Source: Marinobacter salinexigens
GTDB lineage: Bacteria; Pseudomonadota; Gammaproteobacteria; Pseudomonadales; Oleiphilaceae
Assembly (NCBI RefSeq): GCF_008370345.1
Contig: NZ_VTUU01000003.1
Location: 186,001-250,000, forward strand
Direction of reading: 5' to 3'
DNA length: 64,000 bases
Of the stretch, positions 54,274-62,345 are shown one piece after another. The translations under genes and the position numbers were made by a program. Under the pieces are notes generated by a model. The model saw only the letters and a program-made list of their open reading frames with translations. It ran no database searches and was not told the DNA's origin. Position 1 is the first letter of the stretch. Each line of letters begins with the position of its first letter.

Positions 54274-56466
54274 ATGAACGCGGGAAAACTGGTTCTGATC
54301 ACGGTGATCGTTACAGCCATCATTGCCTTCTGGGTGTTTGGGGGTGCCGAATGGCTAACCCTGGATGCTCTCAAGCAGAACCGGGAGGTGCTTGACCAGT
54401 GGATCACTGACCATCTGCTGCTTGCGTTGGCCATCTTTGCTGGTGCCTATGTGCTGGTGACGGCGCTGTCACTCCCGGGAGCTGCGGTGATGACACTCGC
54501 CGGTGGCGCCTTTTTCGGCAATATCTACGGTCTGATGGCAGTGTCCCTTGCATCCACCATCGGTGCGTCTGCGGCCTTTCTCGTTGCCCGCTTTCTGTTG
54601 CGCGACACCCTGCGGAACAAATATCGAGACACCATTGCGCGCCTTGATCGAGGGATTCACAAAGATGGTGCTTTTTACCTGGCGACTTTGCGCCTTGTCC
54701 CGGTTTTTCCCTTCTTTCTGATCAACCTCACCATGGGTCTGACCGGCATGCGATTATGGACCTACGCCTGGGTGAGCTGGCTGGCAATGCTGCCAGGTAC
54801 TTTCGTCTATGTGAACGCCGGCACCCAGCTCGGACAGATCAATACCCTCGGGGATATCGTTTCCGGCGAGTTGTTGATGTCGTTTGCCCTTCTTGGTGTG
54901 TTTCCGATCATTGCCAAACTCATCGTCGGCTTCCTGCGCCGCAGGAAGGTCTACGCGGGCTGGCAAAAGCCAGACAGCTTTGATTACAACATGATTGTGA
55001 TCGGCGGTGGCGCAGCGGGTCTGGTGGCTGCCTATATAGCGGCTGCTGTCAAAGCCAGGGTGGTGCTGGTCGAAAAGGATCAGATGGGAGGTGATTGTCT
55101 CAACACTGGCTGTGTGCCCTCCAAGGCGCTGATACGAAGTGCAAAGGCCGCTGATACGTTGCGCCACGCCAACCGCTATGGGTTGGAATCGGTCCCGGTC
55201 AGGGGCTCCTTCCGCGCGGTCATGGAGCGGGTGCAGGCGGTGATTGCAAAAGTGGAGCCCCACGATTCTCCGGAACGTTACCGGAAACTCGGGGTCGACT
55301 GCATCCAGGGCGAGGCAAGCTTCGTATCTCCATGGGAAGTGGAAATACGTTACGGAGCTGGCCGGACGGAGCGACTGACGGCCCGGAGCATTGTCATCGC
55401 CACCGGGGGCAGGCCCGCAGTACCGCCGATACCGGGGCTTGAGGACATGGAACCGATGACCTCGGAAAATCTTTGGGCTTTGCGGGATCGGCCAGAACGA
55501 TTACTGGTTCTGGGTGGTGGGCCAATCGGCTGTGAACTTGCGCATGCTTTTGCCCGACTGGGCTCGAAAGTCAGCCAGGTGGAGAGATCTGACAGGATCC
55601 TTGGGCGTGAAGATGACGATGTGTCGGCCTTGGTCATGAAACAGTTTGAGGCGGATGGCGTTGACCTGCGCCTTGAACACTCTGCCACTGAGTTCCGGTT
55701 GGAAAACGGAGAAAAAGTTGCCTACTGCGATCACAACGGTGAGCGGGTCCGGATCCCCTTTGACGAAGTACTGGTGGCGGTGGGTCGGGCTGCCAACACT
55801 TCCGGTCTCGGCCTTGAACGTATCAACATCGAAACCCTGCCGAATGGTACGGTTCCTGTGGAAGAAGATATGAGCGTGCGCTACCCCAATGTCTTTGCCT
55901 GCGGTGATGTGGCCGGCCCCTACCAGTTTACCCACGCAGCGTCGCATCAGGCGTGGTATGCGGCGGTGAACGGGCTGTTTGGTCAATTTAAACGGTTCCG
56001 GGTGGACTACCGGGTGATGCCCTGGGTGACCTTTACTTCACCGGAAGTGGCACGGGTCGGGTTGAGTGAAGCGGAGGCCCGGGAGCAGGGGGTGGCCTAT
56101 GAGGTAACCCGCTACGGTCTTGATGATCTTGATCGGGCCATCGCGGAAAGCGAGGACTACGGTTTTATCAAGGTGCTGACACCGCCGGGCAAGGACCGGA
56201 TTCTCGGCGCGGTGGTTGTCGGAAACCATGCCGGGGAGATCCTGGCGGAATTTACCCTCGCGATGAAGCATGGTCTGGGGCTCAACAAGATCCTCGGCAC
56301 CATCCATCCGTACCCGACCTGGAATGAATCGGCGAAATTCGCAGCAGGCGAATGGAAGCGTGCCCATGCGCCCCAGGGTGTATTGAAACTGCTGGAGAAA
56401 CTTCATGGCTGGCGGCGCGGCAAGGCGTCACAGGCTGATAACCGAAAGGAGCAGATATGCCCCTGA
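54274..56466 (+). CDS. TVP38/TMEM64 membrane domain fused to a pyridine nucleotide-disulfide oxidoreductase
   Basis: 730 residues, two modules. Residues 1-225 form a DedA-like TVP38/VTT membrane domain (helices near 7-22, 48-105 and 140-220; GGAFFGNIYGL and the re-entrant FPFFLINLTMGLTG). Residues 235-715 form a flavoprotein like dihydrolipoamide dehydrogenase or mercuric reductase: FAD site MIVIGGGAAGLVAAY, redox pair Cys275/Cys280 in GDCLNTGCVPSK, NAD(P)H site LGGGPIGCELAHAF and dimer-interface HPYPTWNE. It lacks the paired C-terminal Cys of MerA. GGAG precedes the ATG. It overlaps the radical SAM gene by 10 bases, so they are made together. The substrate is unknown. Confidence 0.9.
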   Translation: MNAGKLVLITVIVTAIIAFWVFGGAEWLTLDALKQNREVLDQWITDHLLLALAIFAGAYVLVTALSLPGAAVMTLAGGAFFGNIYGLMAVSLASTIGASAAFLVARFLLRDTLRNKYRDTIARLDRGIHKDGAFYLATLRLVPVFPFFLINLTMGLTGMRLWTYAWVSWLAMLPGTFVYVNAGTQLGQINTLGDIVSGELLMSFALLGVFPIIAKLIVGFLRRRKVYAGWQKPDSFDYNMIVIGGGAAGLVAAYIAAAVKARVVLVEKDQMGGDCLNTGCVPSKALIRSAKAADTLRHANRYGLESVPVRGSFRAVMERVQAVIAKVEPHDSPERYRKLGVDCIQGEASFVSPWEVEIRYGAGRTERLTARSIVIATGGRPAVPPIPGLEDMEPMTSENLWALRDRPERLLVLGGGPIGCELAHAFARLGSKVSQVERSDRILGREDDDVSALVMKQFEADGVDLRLEHSATEFRLENGEKVAYCDHNGERVRIPFDEVLVAVGRAANTSGLGLERINIETLPNGTVPVEEDMSVRYPNVFACGDVAGPYQFTHAASHQAWYAAVNGLFGQFKRFRVDYRVMPWVTFTSPEVARVGLSEAEAREQGVAYEVTRYGLDDLDRAIAESEDYGFIKVLTPPGKDRILGAVVVGNHAGEILAEFTLAMKHGLGLNKILGTIHPYPTWNESAKFAAGEWKRAHAPQGVLKLLEKLHGWRRGKASQADNRKEQICP

Positions 56467-57428
56467 TTGATGCACCACAACAAGCACGGAAACGCATTTC
56501 GGCGGTAGAGGTTCTTGAGCCCAGAGCTCGCGACAGCTGGACACACACCCGTAGCGGTGACCCCCGCGGGTACATTGAGGCAGACAAGCTCAAAGAACTC
56601 TGGATTCATACCGGCACCGCTTGCAACCTGGCCTGCCCCTTCTGCCTTGAAGGCTCCCATCCCGGTGATGGACGCATTCCCGGCATGAAGCTCAGTGACG
56701 TGAAGCCGTTCATCCGCGAAGCGGTCGATATGGGCGTTGAGCAGTTCAGCTTCACCGGGGGCGAACCATTCGTCATCCGGGACTTCGTGAACATCCTCGA
56801 TTACGCCAGCCAGCACCGGCCCTGTTTCGTGCTCACCAACGCCACCGATCCCCTGCTTAAGCGTCGCCAACAGGTGCTGCCGTTGCTGGATAACCCCTAC
56901 CCGATCCATTTTCGGGTCAGCCTGGATTTCCCGGACGCTACCCGCCACGACAGGGATCGCGGTGAAGGCAGCTTCGAGCTGGCCCTTGAGGGCATTGCCT
57001 GGCTGGTCGAGCAGGGTTTCAAGGTGTCGATTGCCCGACAGACAGACCCCGGAGAAACCCCTGAAGACGTTGAAAGCGCCTTCCGGGCCATCTTTCGTGA
57101 GCGAGGTATTCCGGAGGATCTGGCGTTCACGGCCTTTCCTGATCTGGGAACTCCGGGGACCGATGATGGCAGTCCGGAAATCACCGAAACCTGTATGGAG
57201 AAGTACCCGACGAAAGAGGCCCGGGCTCATTTCATGTGTACCTATACCCGGATGCTGGTGAAGAAGGGAGACCGGGTTCGGGTGTATGCCTGCACGCTGG
57301 TGGATGACGATCCTCAGTATGACCTTGGGGGGACGCTGGCGGAGAGTATGGATGAGCGGATTATGTTGAGGCATCACCGGTGTTTTGCCTGCTATCGGTT
57401 TGGGGCTAGTTGTTCGGCGCCTGGGTGA
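56457..57428 (+). CDS. Radical SAM protein with Cys-rich C-terminus, function unknown
   Basis: 323 residues. The [4Fe-4S]/SAM motif is Cys56-X3-Cys60-X2-Cys63 (TACNLACPFCLEG), followed by the GGEP motif (FSFTGGEPFV). Further Cys residues lie in HFMCTYTRM and VYACTLVDDD, and the extreme C-terminus has CFACYRFGASC (Cys309, 312, 319), suggesting an auxiliary cluster or a reactive Cys tail. AGGAG is 6 bases before the ATG, inside the upstream oxidoreductase gene. The coupling hints that the flavoprotein may supply or accept electrons for this enzyme. Its substrate is unknown. Confidence 0.85.
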   Translation: MPLIDAPQQARKRISAVEVLEPRARDSWTHTRSGDPRGYIEADKLKELWIHTGTACNLACPFCLEGSHPGDGRIPGMKLSDVKPFIREAVDMGVEQFSFTGGEPFVIRDFVNILDYASQHRPCFVLTNATDPLLKRRQQVLPLLDNPYPIHFRVSLDFPDATRHDRDRGEGSFELALEGIAWLVEQGFKVSIARQTDPGETPEDVESAFRAIFRERGIPEDLAFTAFPDLGTPGTDDGSPEITETCMEKYPTKEARAHFMCTYTRMLVKKGDRVRVYACTLVDDDPQYDLGGTLAESMDERIMLRHHRCFACYRFGASCSAPG

Positions 57429-57471
57429 TTGTTTTGGGCTGGGGTTTTTAAGACTGGGAAAGGTGCAGTTG

Positions 57472-57570
57472 GCGGTCTGTGGGTGGGGGATTTATTTCCT
57501 TGGAAAAAAGAACTCGCTTTGCTCGGACAGCTTTTTTCTGGCGGAAATAAATCCCCCACCCACAGACCGC
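57472..57570. repeat. Very long perfect inverted repeat (28-bp arms)
   Basis: Positions 57472-57499 are the exact reverse complement of 57543-57570. Inside, GAAAAAAG (57503-57510) pairs with CTTTTTTC (57531-57538) around a 20-base loop. The arms are G-rich on one side (GGGTGGGGG). It starts 44 bases after the radical SAM stop and could act as a strong bidirectional terminator or a cruciform. I do not recognise the family. Confidence 0.8.
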
Positions 57571-57653
57571 GGAGACGACTTTGCTGTTCGCCAGATGTGA
57601 AAGGACAGGTAGTCAATTGCCGGGGAAGGCTGACATGGGGATAAGCCAGGGGA

Positions 57654-57752
57654 TGGCAGGTTGGGGCGCAAAAAATGTGGAGCGCCATGGACGGCGCGAC
57701 CAAGCCCCCCATGGATGGGTTCACGGGCGGTTTTTTGCGCCCCAACCTGCCA
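57654..57752. repeat. Structured intergenic repeat, copy 2 (long stem enclosing two TGGA hairpins)
   Basis: Outer arms 57654-57675 and 57731-57752 are a perfect 22-bp inverted repeat. Inside are GCGCC-ATGGAC-GGCGC (57682-57697) and CCCA-TGGA-TGGG (57708-57719). The layout and the core (CCATGGA...CAAGC...CATGGATG) match copy 1 at 9672-9761, while the arms differ. It lies 84 bases beyond the 28-bp palindrome and 65 bases before the symporter ATG. Confidence 0.7.
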
Positions 57753-57817
57753 GCGCCGGTAGCTCCAGATATAAGAACACGGGAATAGTCCCGGAAAACA
57801 AAGGATAGGAAACGACG

Positions 57818-59221
57818 ATGAATGTTACTGAAGCTTCCCTGTTCTGGGGATTTCTCTTGGCCTACGGTGTGGTGATGTATGCCCTGTCGCCTCGCAGCCG
57901 GAATGCGGCGTCGTTTTACCGGGGGGCGGATGATCAGGGGAACCCGGTGGGTCAGTGGTCACTGACAGCCAGTATTTTTATCAGCTGGATTTTTGCCAAG
58001 TCGGTGACGAATGCGGCCAATCTGGGGGCTGCCTATGGGGTGGTTGGTGGTCTGGCGTATGCCAGTTACTGGCTGTCGATTCCAGTGGCGGGGTACGTCA
58101 TTTACCTGATCCGTACGCAGACGGGGGCGCGGAGTCTGCAGGAGTTTCTGACGTCTCGGTTTGGGCGGTTGGCGTCGCTGGCGTTTGCGGCGGCGATTCT
58201 GATCCGGCTGTACAACGAGGTGTGGAGCAACACCGCCGTTGTTGGTGGTTACTTCGGGCTGCCCGGTGAGTGGGAGTACTACGCAGCGGCGATGTTGTTT
58301 ACCGCATTCACCCTCGCATACAGCCTCAAGGGCGGTTTGAGATCGTCGATCTTTACCGATGTGATTCAGGCCTTTGTGTTTGTGTTCTTTGTCGGGGCTG
58401 TGTTGTTCCTGATTATTCCGGCCAACGACACCAGTGCGTTGCTGACTAATGGTGAGTTTCGTCTGGAAGCAGGTTTTGATCTGTTGCTGGTGGCTTTGCT
58501 GCAGCTGTTCAGCTATCCGTTCCATGACCCGGTACTGACTGATCGGGGCTTTGTGAACAAAGAAAAAACCATGCTCAAGAGTTTCGTGGTGGCGGGGTTG
58601 CTCGGGTTTGTGGCGGTGTTTATCTTCAGCCTGGTGGGTGTGCATGCGCGGCTAAACGGCATTGAGGCGATGGGTAATGCGCCGGCGGCGGTCGGGCAGT
58701 CGCTGGGGCTGGCCGCGTTGTTTTTTATGAGCGTCGTGATGATGACCTCGGCGGGGTCCACGCTGGATTCCACATTTACCTCCCTGGCCAAGTCGCTGGC
58801 GGTGGATCTGCCCAATCTCGCGCAGCGGGCCCGGGACCGGTTGCCCAGTATGCGTGTGGGAGCGGTGGTGATGGTGGTGTTTGCGCTGCTGGGTAACCTG
58901 CCGATGTTCGCCGGCACGGATATCCTCAAGGCCACCACCATTTCCGGCACCATGGTGATGGGGTTGGCGCCGGTGTTTCTGTTCTACAGCTTTACCCGCT
59001 GGTCGCCCTGGAGTTTCCATCTCAGTTTCTGGACCGGCATTGGCCTGGGGATTCTGCTGGCCACCGGAATGATTCCGGCCAGTTGGGCGATTGGTGACGG
59101 CAAGTACGCCATGTTGCTGGGTGTGAACGCCTATGGCTTCCTGATCTGCAGTGCGGGCTTTTTCCTGCCGTTGCTGCTGCGCCGGTTGGCGGGGCGTTCA
59201 CTGGCCGCAGGGGAGGCTTGA
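57818..59221 (+). CDS. Sodium:solute symporter (SSS family)
   Basis: 467 residues with about 13 hydrophobic segments and the SSS pattern: ASFYRGADDQGNPVGQWSLT, ASIFISWIFAKS and the sodium-site region VMMTSAGSTLDSTFTSLAKS. It would import a small solute with Na+; which one is not evident. AGGA precedes the ATG. Codon use is richer in G-ending codons than in the genes before 54 kb. It is followed 10 bases later by a metallophosphatase gene. Confidence 0.88.
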   Translation: MNVTEASLFWGFLLAYGVVMYALSPRSRNAASFYRGADDQGNPVGQWSLTASIFISWIFAKSVTNAANLGAAYGVVGGLAYASYWLSIPVAGYVIYLIRTQTGARSLQEFLTSRFGRLASLAFAAAILIRLYNEVWSNTAVVGGYFGLPGEWEYYAAAMLFTAFTLAYSLKGGLRSSIFTDVIQAFVFVFFVGAVLFLIIPANDTSALLTNGEFRLEAGFDLLLVALLQLFSYPFHDPVLTDRGFVNKEKTMLKSFVVAGLLGFVAVFIFSLVGVHARLNGIEAMGNAPAAVGQSLGLAALFFMSVVMMTSAGSTLDSTFTSLAKSLAVDLPNLAQRARDRLPSMRVGAVVMVVFALLGNLPMFAGTDILKATTISGTMVMGLAPVFLFYSFTRWSPWSFHLSFWTGIGLGILLATGMIPASWAIGDGKYAMLLGVNAYGFLICSAGFFLPLLLRRLAGRSLAAGEA

Positions 59222-59231
59222 GGTATTTGCG

Positions 59232-60176
59232 ATGACTGAAGGACGGAGTTGCCCTCTTGCGTACCGTTATGATCCGGCAACTCTGTGCCGGGAGCCCGAG
59301 CCTGTTACCGAGGATGTGATTTATGTGGTGGGCGGGCTGTACGGCAATCCTTTCGCGCTGGATGAAATTGAGCGTATGGCGGCGCAAGAGGAGCGGTTGG
59401 GACGTCGGGTCCGGCTGGTGTTCAACGGCGACTTCAACTGGTTCAACGCCAGTGATGAGTTGTTCCGGGACATAAACCAGAGGGTTTTGAATCACACTGC
59501 GAGTCTGGGTAATGTCGAGTATGAGCTGGCCAACCCCAGTGACGGTGCCGGTTGTGGTTGCGCCTACCCGTCGTTCGTGGATCAGGGGGTGGTTGAGCGG
59601 TCCAACCGGATCATGGTCAGACTTCAGGGCATTGCGGACAAGCATCCCGACTTGCAGGCACAACTGGCCAAGTTGCCTCGCTATCGCTGCCTGATGTTTG
59701 GAGGCCTAAAGATTCTGGTTTTGCATGGCGACCCGGAATCCCTTGCCGGCTGGGGGCTGTCACACGAATCCTTTAGTGCTGGAAAAGATTCAGAGGTGAA
59801 GTGTTGGCTGGAGGTGGCGGGTGCAGATGCCATCATTTGCACCCATACCTGCCTGCCCCTGATCTGGAGCTCGCGGGTTGCGGGATGTGACCGGATGGTG
59901 GCCAATAACGGTTCGGCGGGCATGGGCAATCTCCGGGATGATCCCCGGGGGCTACTGGTCCGGATAGCGCTAGAGCCAGCTCCCGAAACGGCTTTGGTGA
60001 GCCGGAATATCGCGGATATGGCGGTTTCCTTGGTGCCAGTGCCTTTCGACCATGATGCCTGGCTGGACCGCTTTGATCATCTCTGGCCTGCCGGGACTGA
60101 AGCGGCGGAGTCCTATAGAAATCGCATTCTGAGCGGTACTGAGCTGTCTGCGGAAAACATGCTGTTCCCTTCATGA
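59232..60176 (+). CDS. Calcineurin-like metallophosphatase family protein
   Basis: 314 residues from the ATG at 59232 (GAGG 9 bases upstream). Metallophosphatase-like motifs in order: VVGGLYGNPFA, VFNGDFNWF, LVLHGDPESLAGWG, ICTHTCLPL and NNGSAGMGN. The first motif lacks the usual Asp-x-His (Gly-Leu-Tyr-Gly-Asn instead), so activity may depend on another ligand. No signal peptide. It is probably co-transcribed with the symporter and may act on the imported solute or a phosphorylated product. Confidence 0.75.
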   Translation: MTEGRSCPLAYRYDPATLCREPEPVTEDVIYVVGGLYGNPFALDEIERMAAQEERLGRRVRLVFNGDFNWFNASDELFRDINQRVLNHTASLGNVEYELANPSDGAGCGCAYPSFVDQGVVERSNRIMVRLQGIADKHPDLQAQLAKLPRYRCLMFGGLKILVLHGDPESLAGWGLSHESFSAGKDSEVKCWLEVAGADAIICTHTCLPLIWSSRVAGCDRMVANNGSAGMGNLRDDPRGLLVRIALEPAPETALVSRNIADMAVSLVPVPFDHDAWLDRFDHLWPAGTEAAESYRNRILSGTELSAENMLFPS

Positions 60177-60267
60177 TGTTCATAAAGTTGTCACCTCCAG
60201 TTGATGCAATCTGGTCTATTCTTAGGGTGTCTGAAGGGCATCTTGTTGTCGCCGGAAGCGGCCCAAC

Positions 60268-60295
60268 TTGAAATATATTTTGTGGTCTATATAAT
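60268..60295 (+). promoter_or_regulatory. Sigma-70-type promoter of ectA
   Basis: TTGAAA (60268-60273), 16 bases, TATAAT (60290-60295): a near-consensus promoter whose start site would fall about 25-30 bases before the ectA ATG. The AT-rich spacer is typical of osmotically controlled ect promoters, but osmotic regulation is inferred. Confidence 0.75.
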
Positions 60296-60329
60296 TCAGC
60301 ACTAACTTTTGAAGCGAATTGATCACGTT

Positions 60330-60845
60330 ATGACATCTGAAGGTTCGAATACCACCGCCATCACCCTGCGCGTACCGACGAAGGATGATGGCTTCCGGCT
60401 TAACCAGCTGGTGGCTGAATGCCCGCCGCTGGACCCCAACTCGATTTACTGCAACCTGTTGCAGTGCAGCCACTTTGCCGACACCGGCGTGGCCGCGGAG
60501 AAGGACGGCGATCTGGTCGGCTTTATCTCCGGATACATCCCTCCCCAACAGCCCGAGACCGTGTTTGTCTGGCAGGTGGCGGTTCACGAGAAAGGTCGTG
60601 GACAGGGCCTGGCCAAGCGGATGCTGAATGACATTGTTTCCCGTGATGCCTACAAGAGCGTCACTCACATGGAAACAACCATTACCGCAGACAACGAGGC
60701 TTCATGGGCTCTGTTCCGTTCATTCGCACGTGATATGGGGGCCGAACTCACCTATCACGAGCACTTCGAGAAAGACGCCCACTTTGGCGGGAAGCACGAT
60801 TCTGAATTCCTGCTGCGTATCGGGCCTTTCAAGAAGCCTGTCTGA
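60330..60845 (+). CDS. ectA: L-2,4-diaminobutyrate N-gamma-acetyltransferase
   Basis: 171 residues of the GNAT family. EctA landmarks: LRVPTKDDGFRLNQLVAECP at the N-terminus, the substrate region LDPNSIYCNLLQCSHFADT, and the acetyl-CoA loop VHEKGRGQGLAKRML. It makes N-gamma-acetyl-2,4-diaminobutyrate in the second step of ectoine synthesis. No good ribosome site is seen before ATG 60330; a TTG at 60309 would leave almost no leader after the promoter. A 7-bp hairpin (60856-60873) separates it from ectB. Confidence 0.94.
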   Translation: MTSEGSNTTAITLRVPTKDDGFRLNQLVAECPPLDPNSIYCNLLQCSHFADTGVAAEKDGDLVGFISGYIPPQQPETVFVWQVAVHEKGRGQGLAKRMLNDIVSRDAYKSVTHMETTITADNEASWALFRSFARDMGAELTYHEHFEKDAHFGGKHDSEFLLRIGPFKKPV

Positions 60846-61025
60846 GAGCCTGAACTCACGACGATTGTCGTGAATGACTGTGATTGGAGTAGCCGGCAGG
60901 CCACCCGAGGTGGGTCTGCTATCCAAGGCTGAAACCAACGCACGGCGGGCTTGTCGCGACCGACATGTTTTACCGACAGGCTGCCGCGCATCTACCTCGA
61001 ACCTGAAATGCTAAGAGGCAAGACA

Positions 61026-62294
61026 ATGGAAATTTTTAAGTCAACTGAATCCGAAGTACGTGTTTATTCCCGTGCCTTTCCGGTGATTTTTAACCGCGCC
61101 AAGAACGCGCATCTGTACACCGAAGATGGCAAGGAATATCTGGACTTCCTGGCCGGTGCCGGTTCCCTGAACTACGGCCACAACAACGATATTCTCAAGA
61201 AAGCCCTGATCGAATACATCGAGGCGGATGGTGTGAGCCAGGGGCTGGATCTGTTCACCACTGCCAAGCATGACTTCATGGAGTCCTACAAGAAGTACAT
61301 CCTTGATCCGCGTGGACTGGACTACAAGATGCAGTTTACTGGCCCTACCGGTACCAACTGTGTGGAAGCGGCCATGAAGCTGGCCCGTAAGGTGAAAGGC
61401 CGTACCGGCATCATCTCCTTCACCAACGGTTTCCACGGTGTCACCACCGGCGCCGTTGCTGCCACCGGTAACAAGCACCACCGTGGCGGTGTCGGTATGC
61501 CGCTGAACAATGTGGACTTCCTGTTCTACGATGGTTACCTGGGCGAAGATGTCGACACCCTGAAGATTATGGACAAGGTGCTGTCTGACAGTTCTTCCGG
61601 TGTTGAGCTGCCGGCGGCAGTCATTGTCGAGGCGGTTCAGGGCGAAGGCGGTCTGAACGCTGCCCGTGCTGAGTGGCTGAAAGGGCTGTCTGAGCTGTGT
61701 GAGAAGCATGACATCCTGCTGATTCTGGATGATATCCAGGCAGGTAACGGTCGTACCGGCGAGTTCTTCAGCTTCGAATTTGCCGGCATCAAGCCGGACA
61801 TCGTGACTGTGTCCAAGTCCCTGAGTGGCTACGGTCTTCCGATGGCACTGGTACTGTTCAAGCCTGAACTGGACGTTTGGGAATCCGGTGAGCACAACGG
61901 TACTTTCCGCGGTAACAACATGGCGTTCATCACCGCTCGTCTGGCCGTGGAAACCTACTGGAAGGACGACGCCTTCGCCAACGAAGTGAAGGCCAAGACC
62001 AAAGTGCTGGGTGATGCCCTGCAGACCATCTGTGACAAGTATCCGGGTGAGTTCCACGTAAAAGGTCGTGGTCTGATGCGTGGTATTGAGGCCAAAGACG
62101 CTGACCTGACCGGTCCGATTACCCGTCGTTGCTTCGAACGTGGACTGATTATCGAAACCAGTGGTCCCAACGATGAAGTGATCAAGTGCCTGATGCCGCT
62201 GACTACCAGTGAGGAAGACCTCAAGAAGGGTGTTGCACTGCTGGCGGAAAGTGTTGACGAGATCATGCAGGAAGGTGTGAGCGAGGCGTCCTGA
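61026..62294 (+). CDS. ectB: L-2,4-diaminobutyrate:2-oxoglutarate aminotransferase
   Basis: 422 residues, class III PLP aminotransferase; the PLP Lys is Lys264 in [16 protein letters not shown], and [16 protein letters not shown] plus [12 protein letters not shown] mark the cofactor and substrate sites. It makes 2,4-diaminobutyrate from aspartate semialdehyde. GAGG lies 7 bases before the ATG. In most ectoine operons ectC would follow directly; here only 51 non-coding bases separate it from the aspartokinase gene. Confidence 0.97.
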   Translation: MEIFKSTESEVRVYSRAFPVIFNRAKNAHLYTEDGKEYLDFLAGAGSLNYGHNNDILKKALIEYIEADGVSQGLDLFTTAKHDFMESYKKYILDPRGLDYKMQFTGPTGTNCVEAAMKLARKVKGRTGIISFTNGFHGVTTGAVAATGNKHHRGGVGMPLNNVDFLFYDGYLGEDVDTLKIMDKVLSDSSSGVELPAAVIVEAVQGEGGLNAARAEWLKGLSELCEKHDILLILDDIQAGNGRTGEFFSFEFAGIKPDIVTVSKSLSGYGLPMALVLFKPELDVWESGEHNGTFRGNNMAFITARLAVETYWKDDAFANEVKAKTKVLGDALQTICDKYPGEFHVKGRGLMRGIEAKDADLTGPITRRCFERGLIIETSGPNDEVIKCLMPLTTSEEDLKKGVALLAESVDEIMQEGVSEAS

Positions 62295-62345
62295 GGCGCC
62301 CGCTGTTCACGACTATTCATTCTGCAAGGTAGCGAAGGCAACCCT

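Noticed and set aside
62295..62345. Remnant of ectC between ectB and ask
   Set aside because: The 51 bases contain no recognisable EctC-coding stretch; an old deletion cannot be demonstrated from this sequence.
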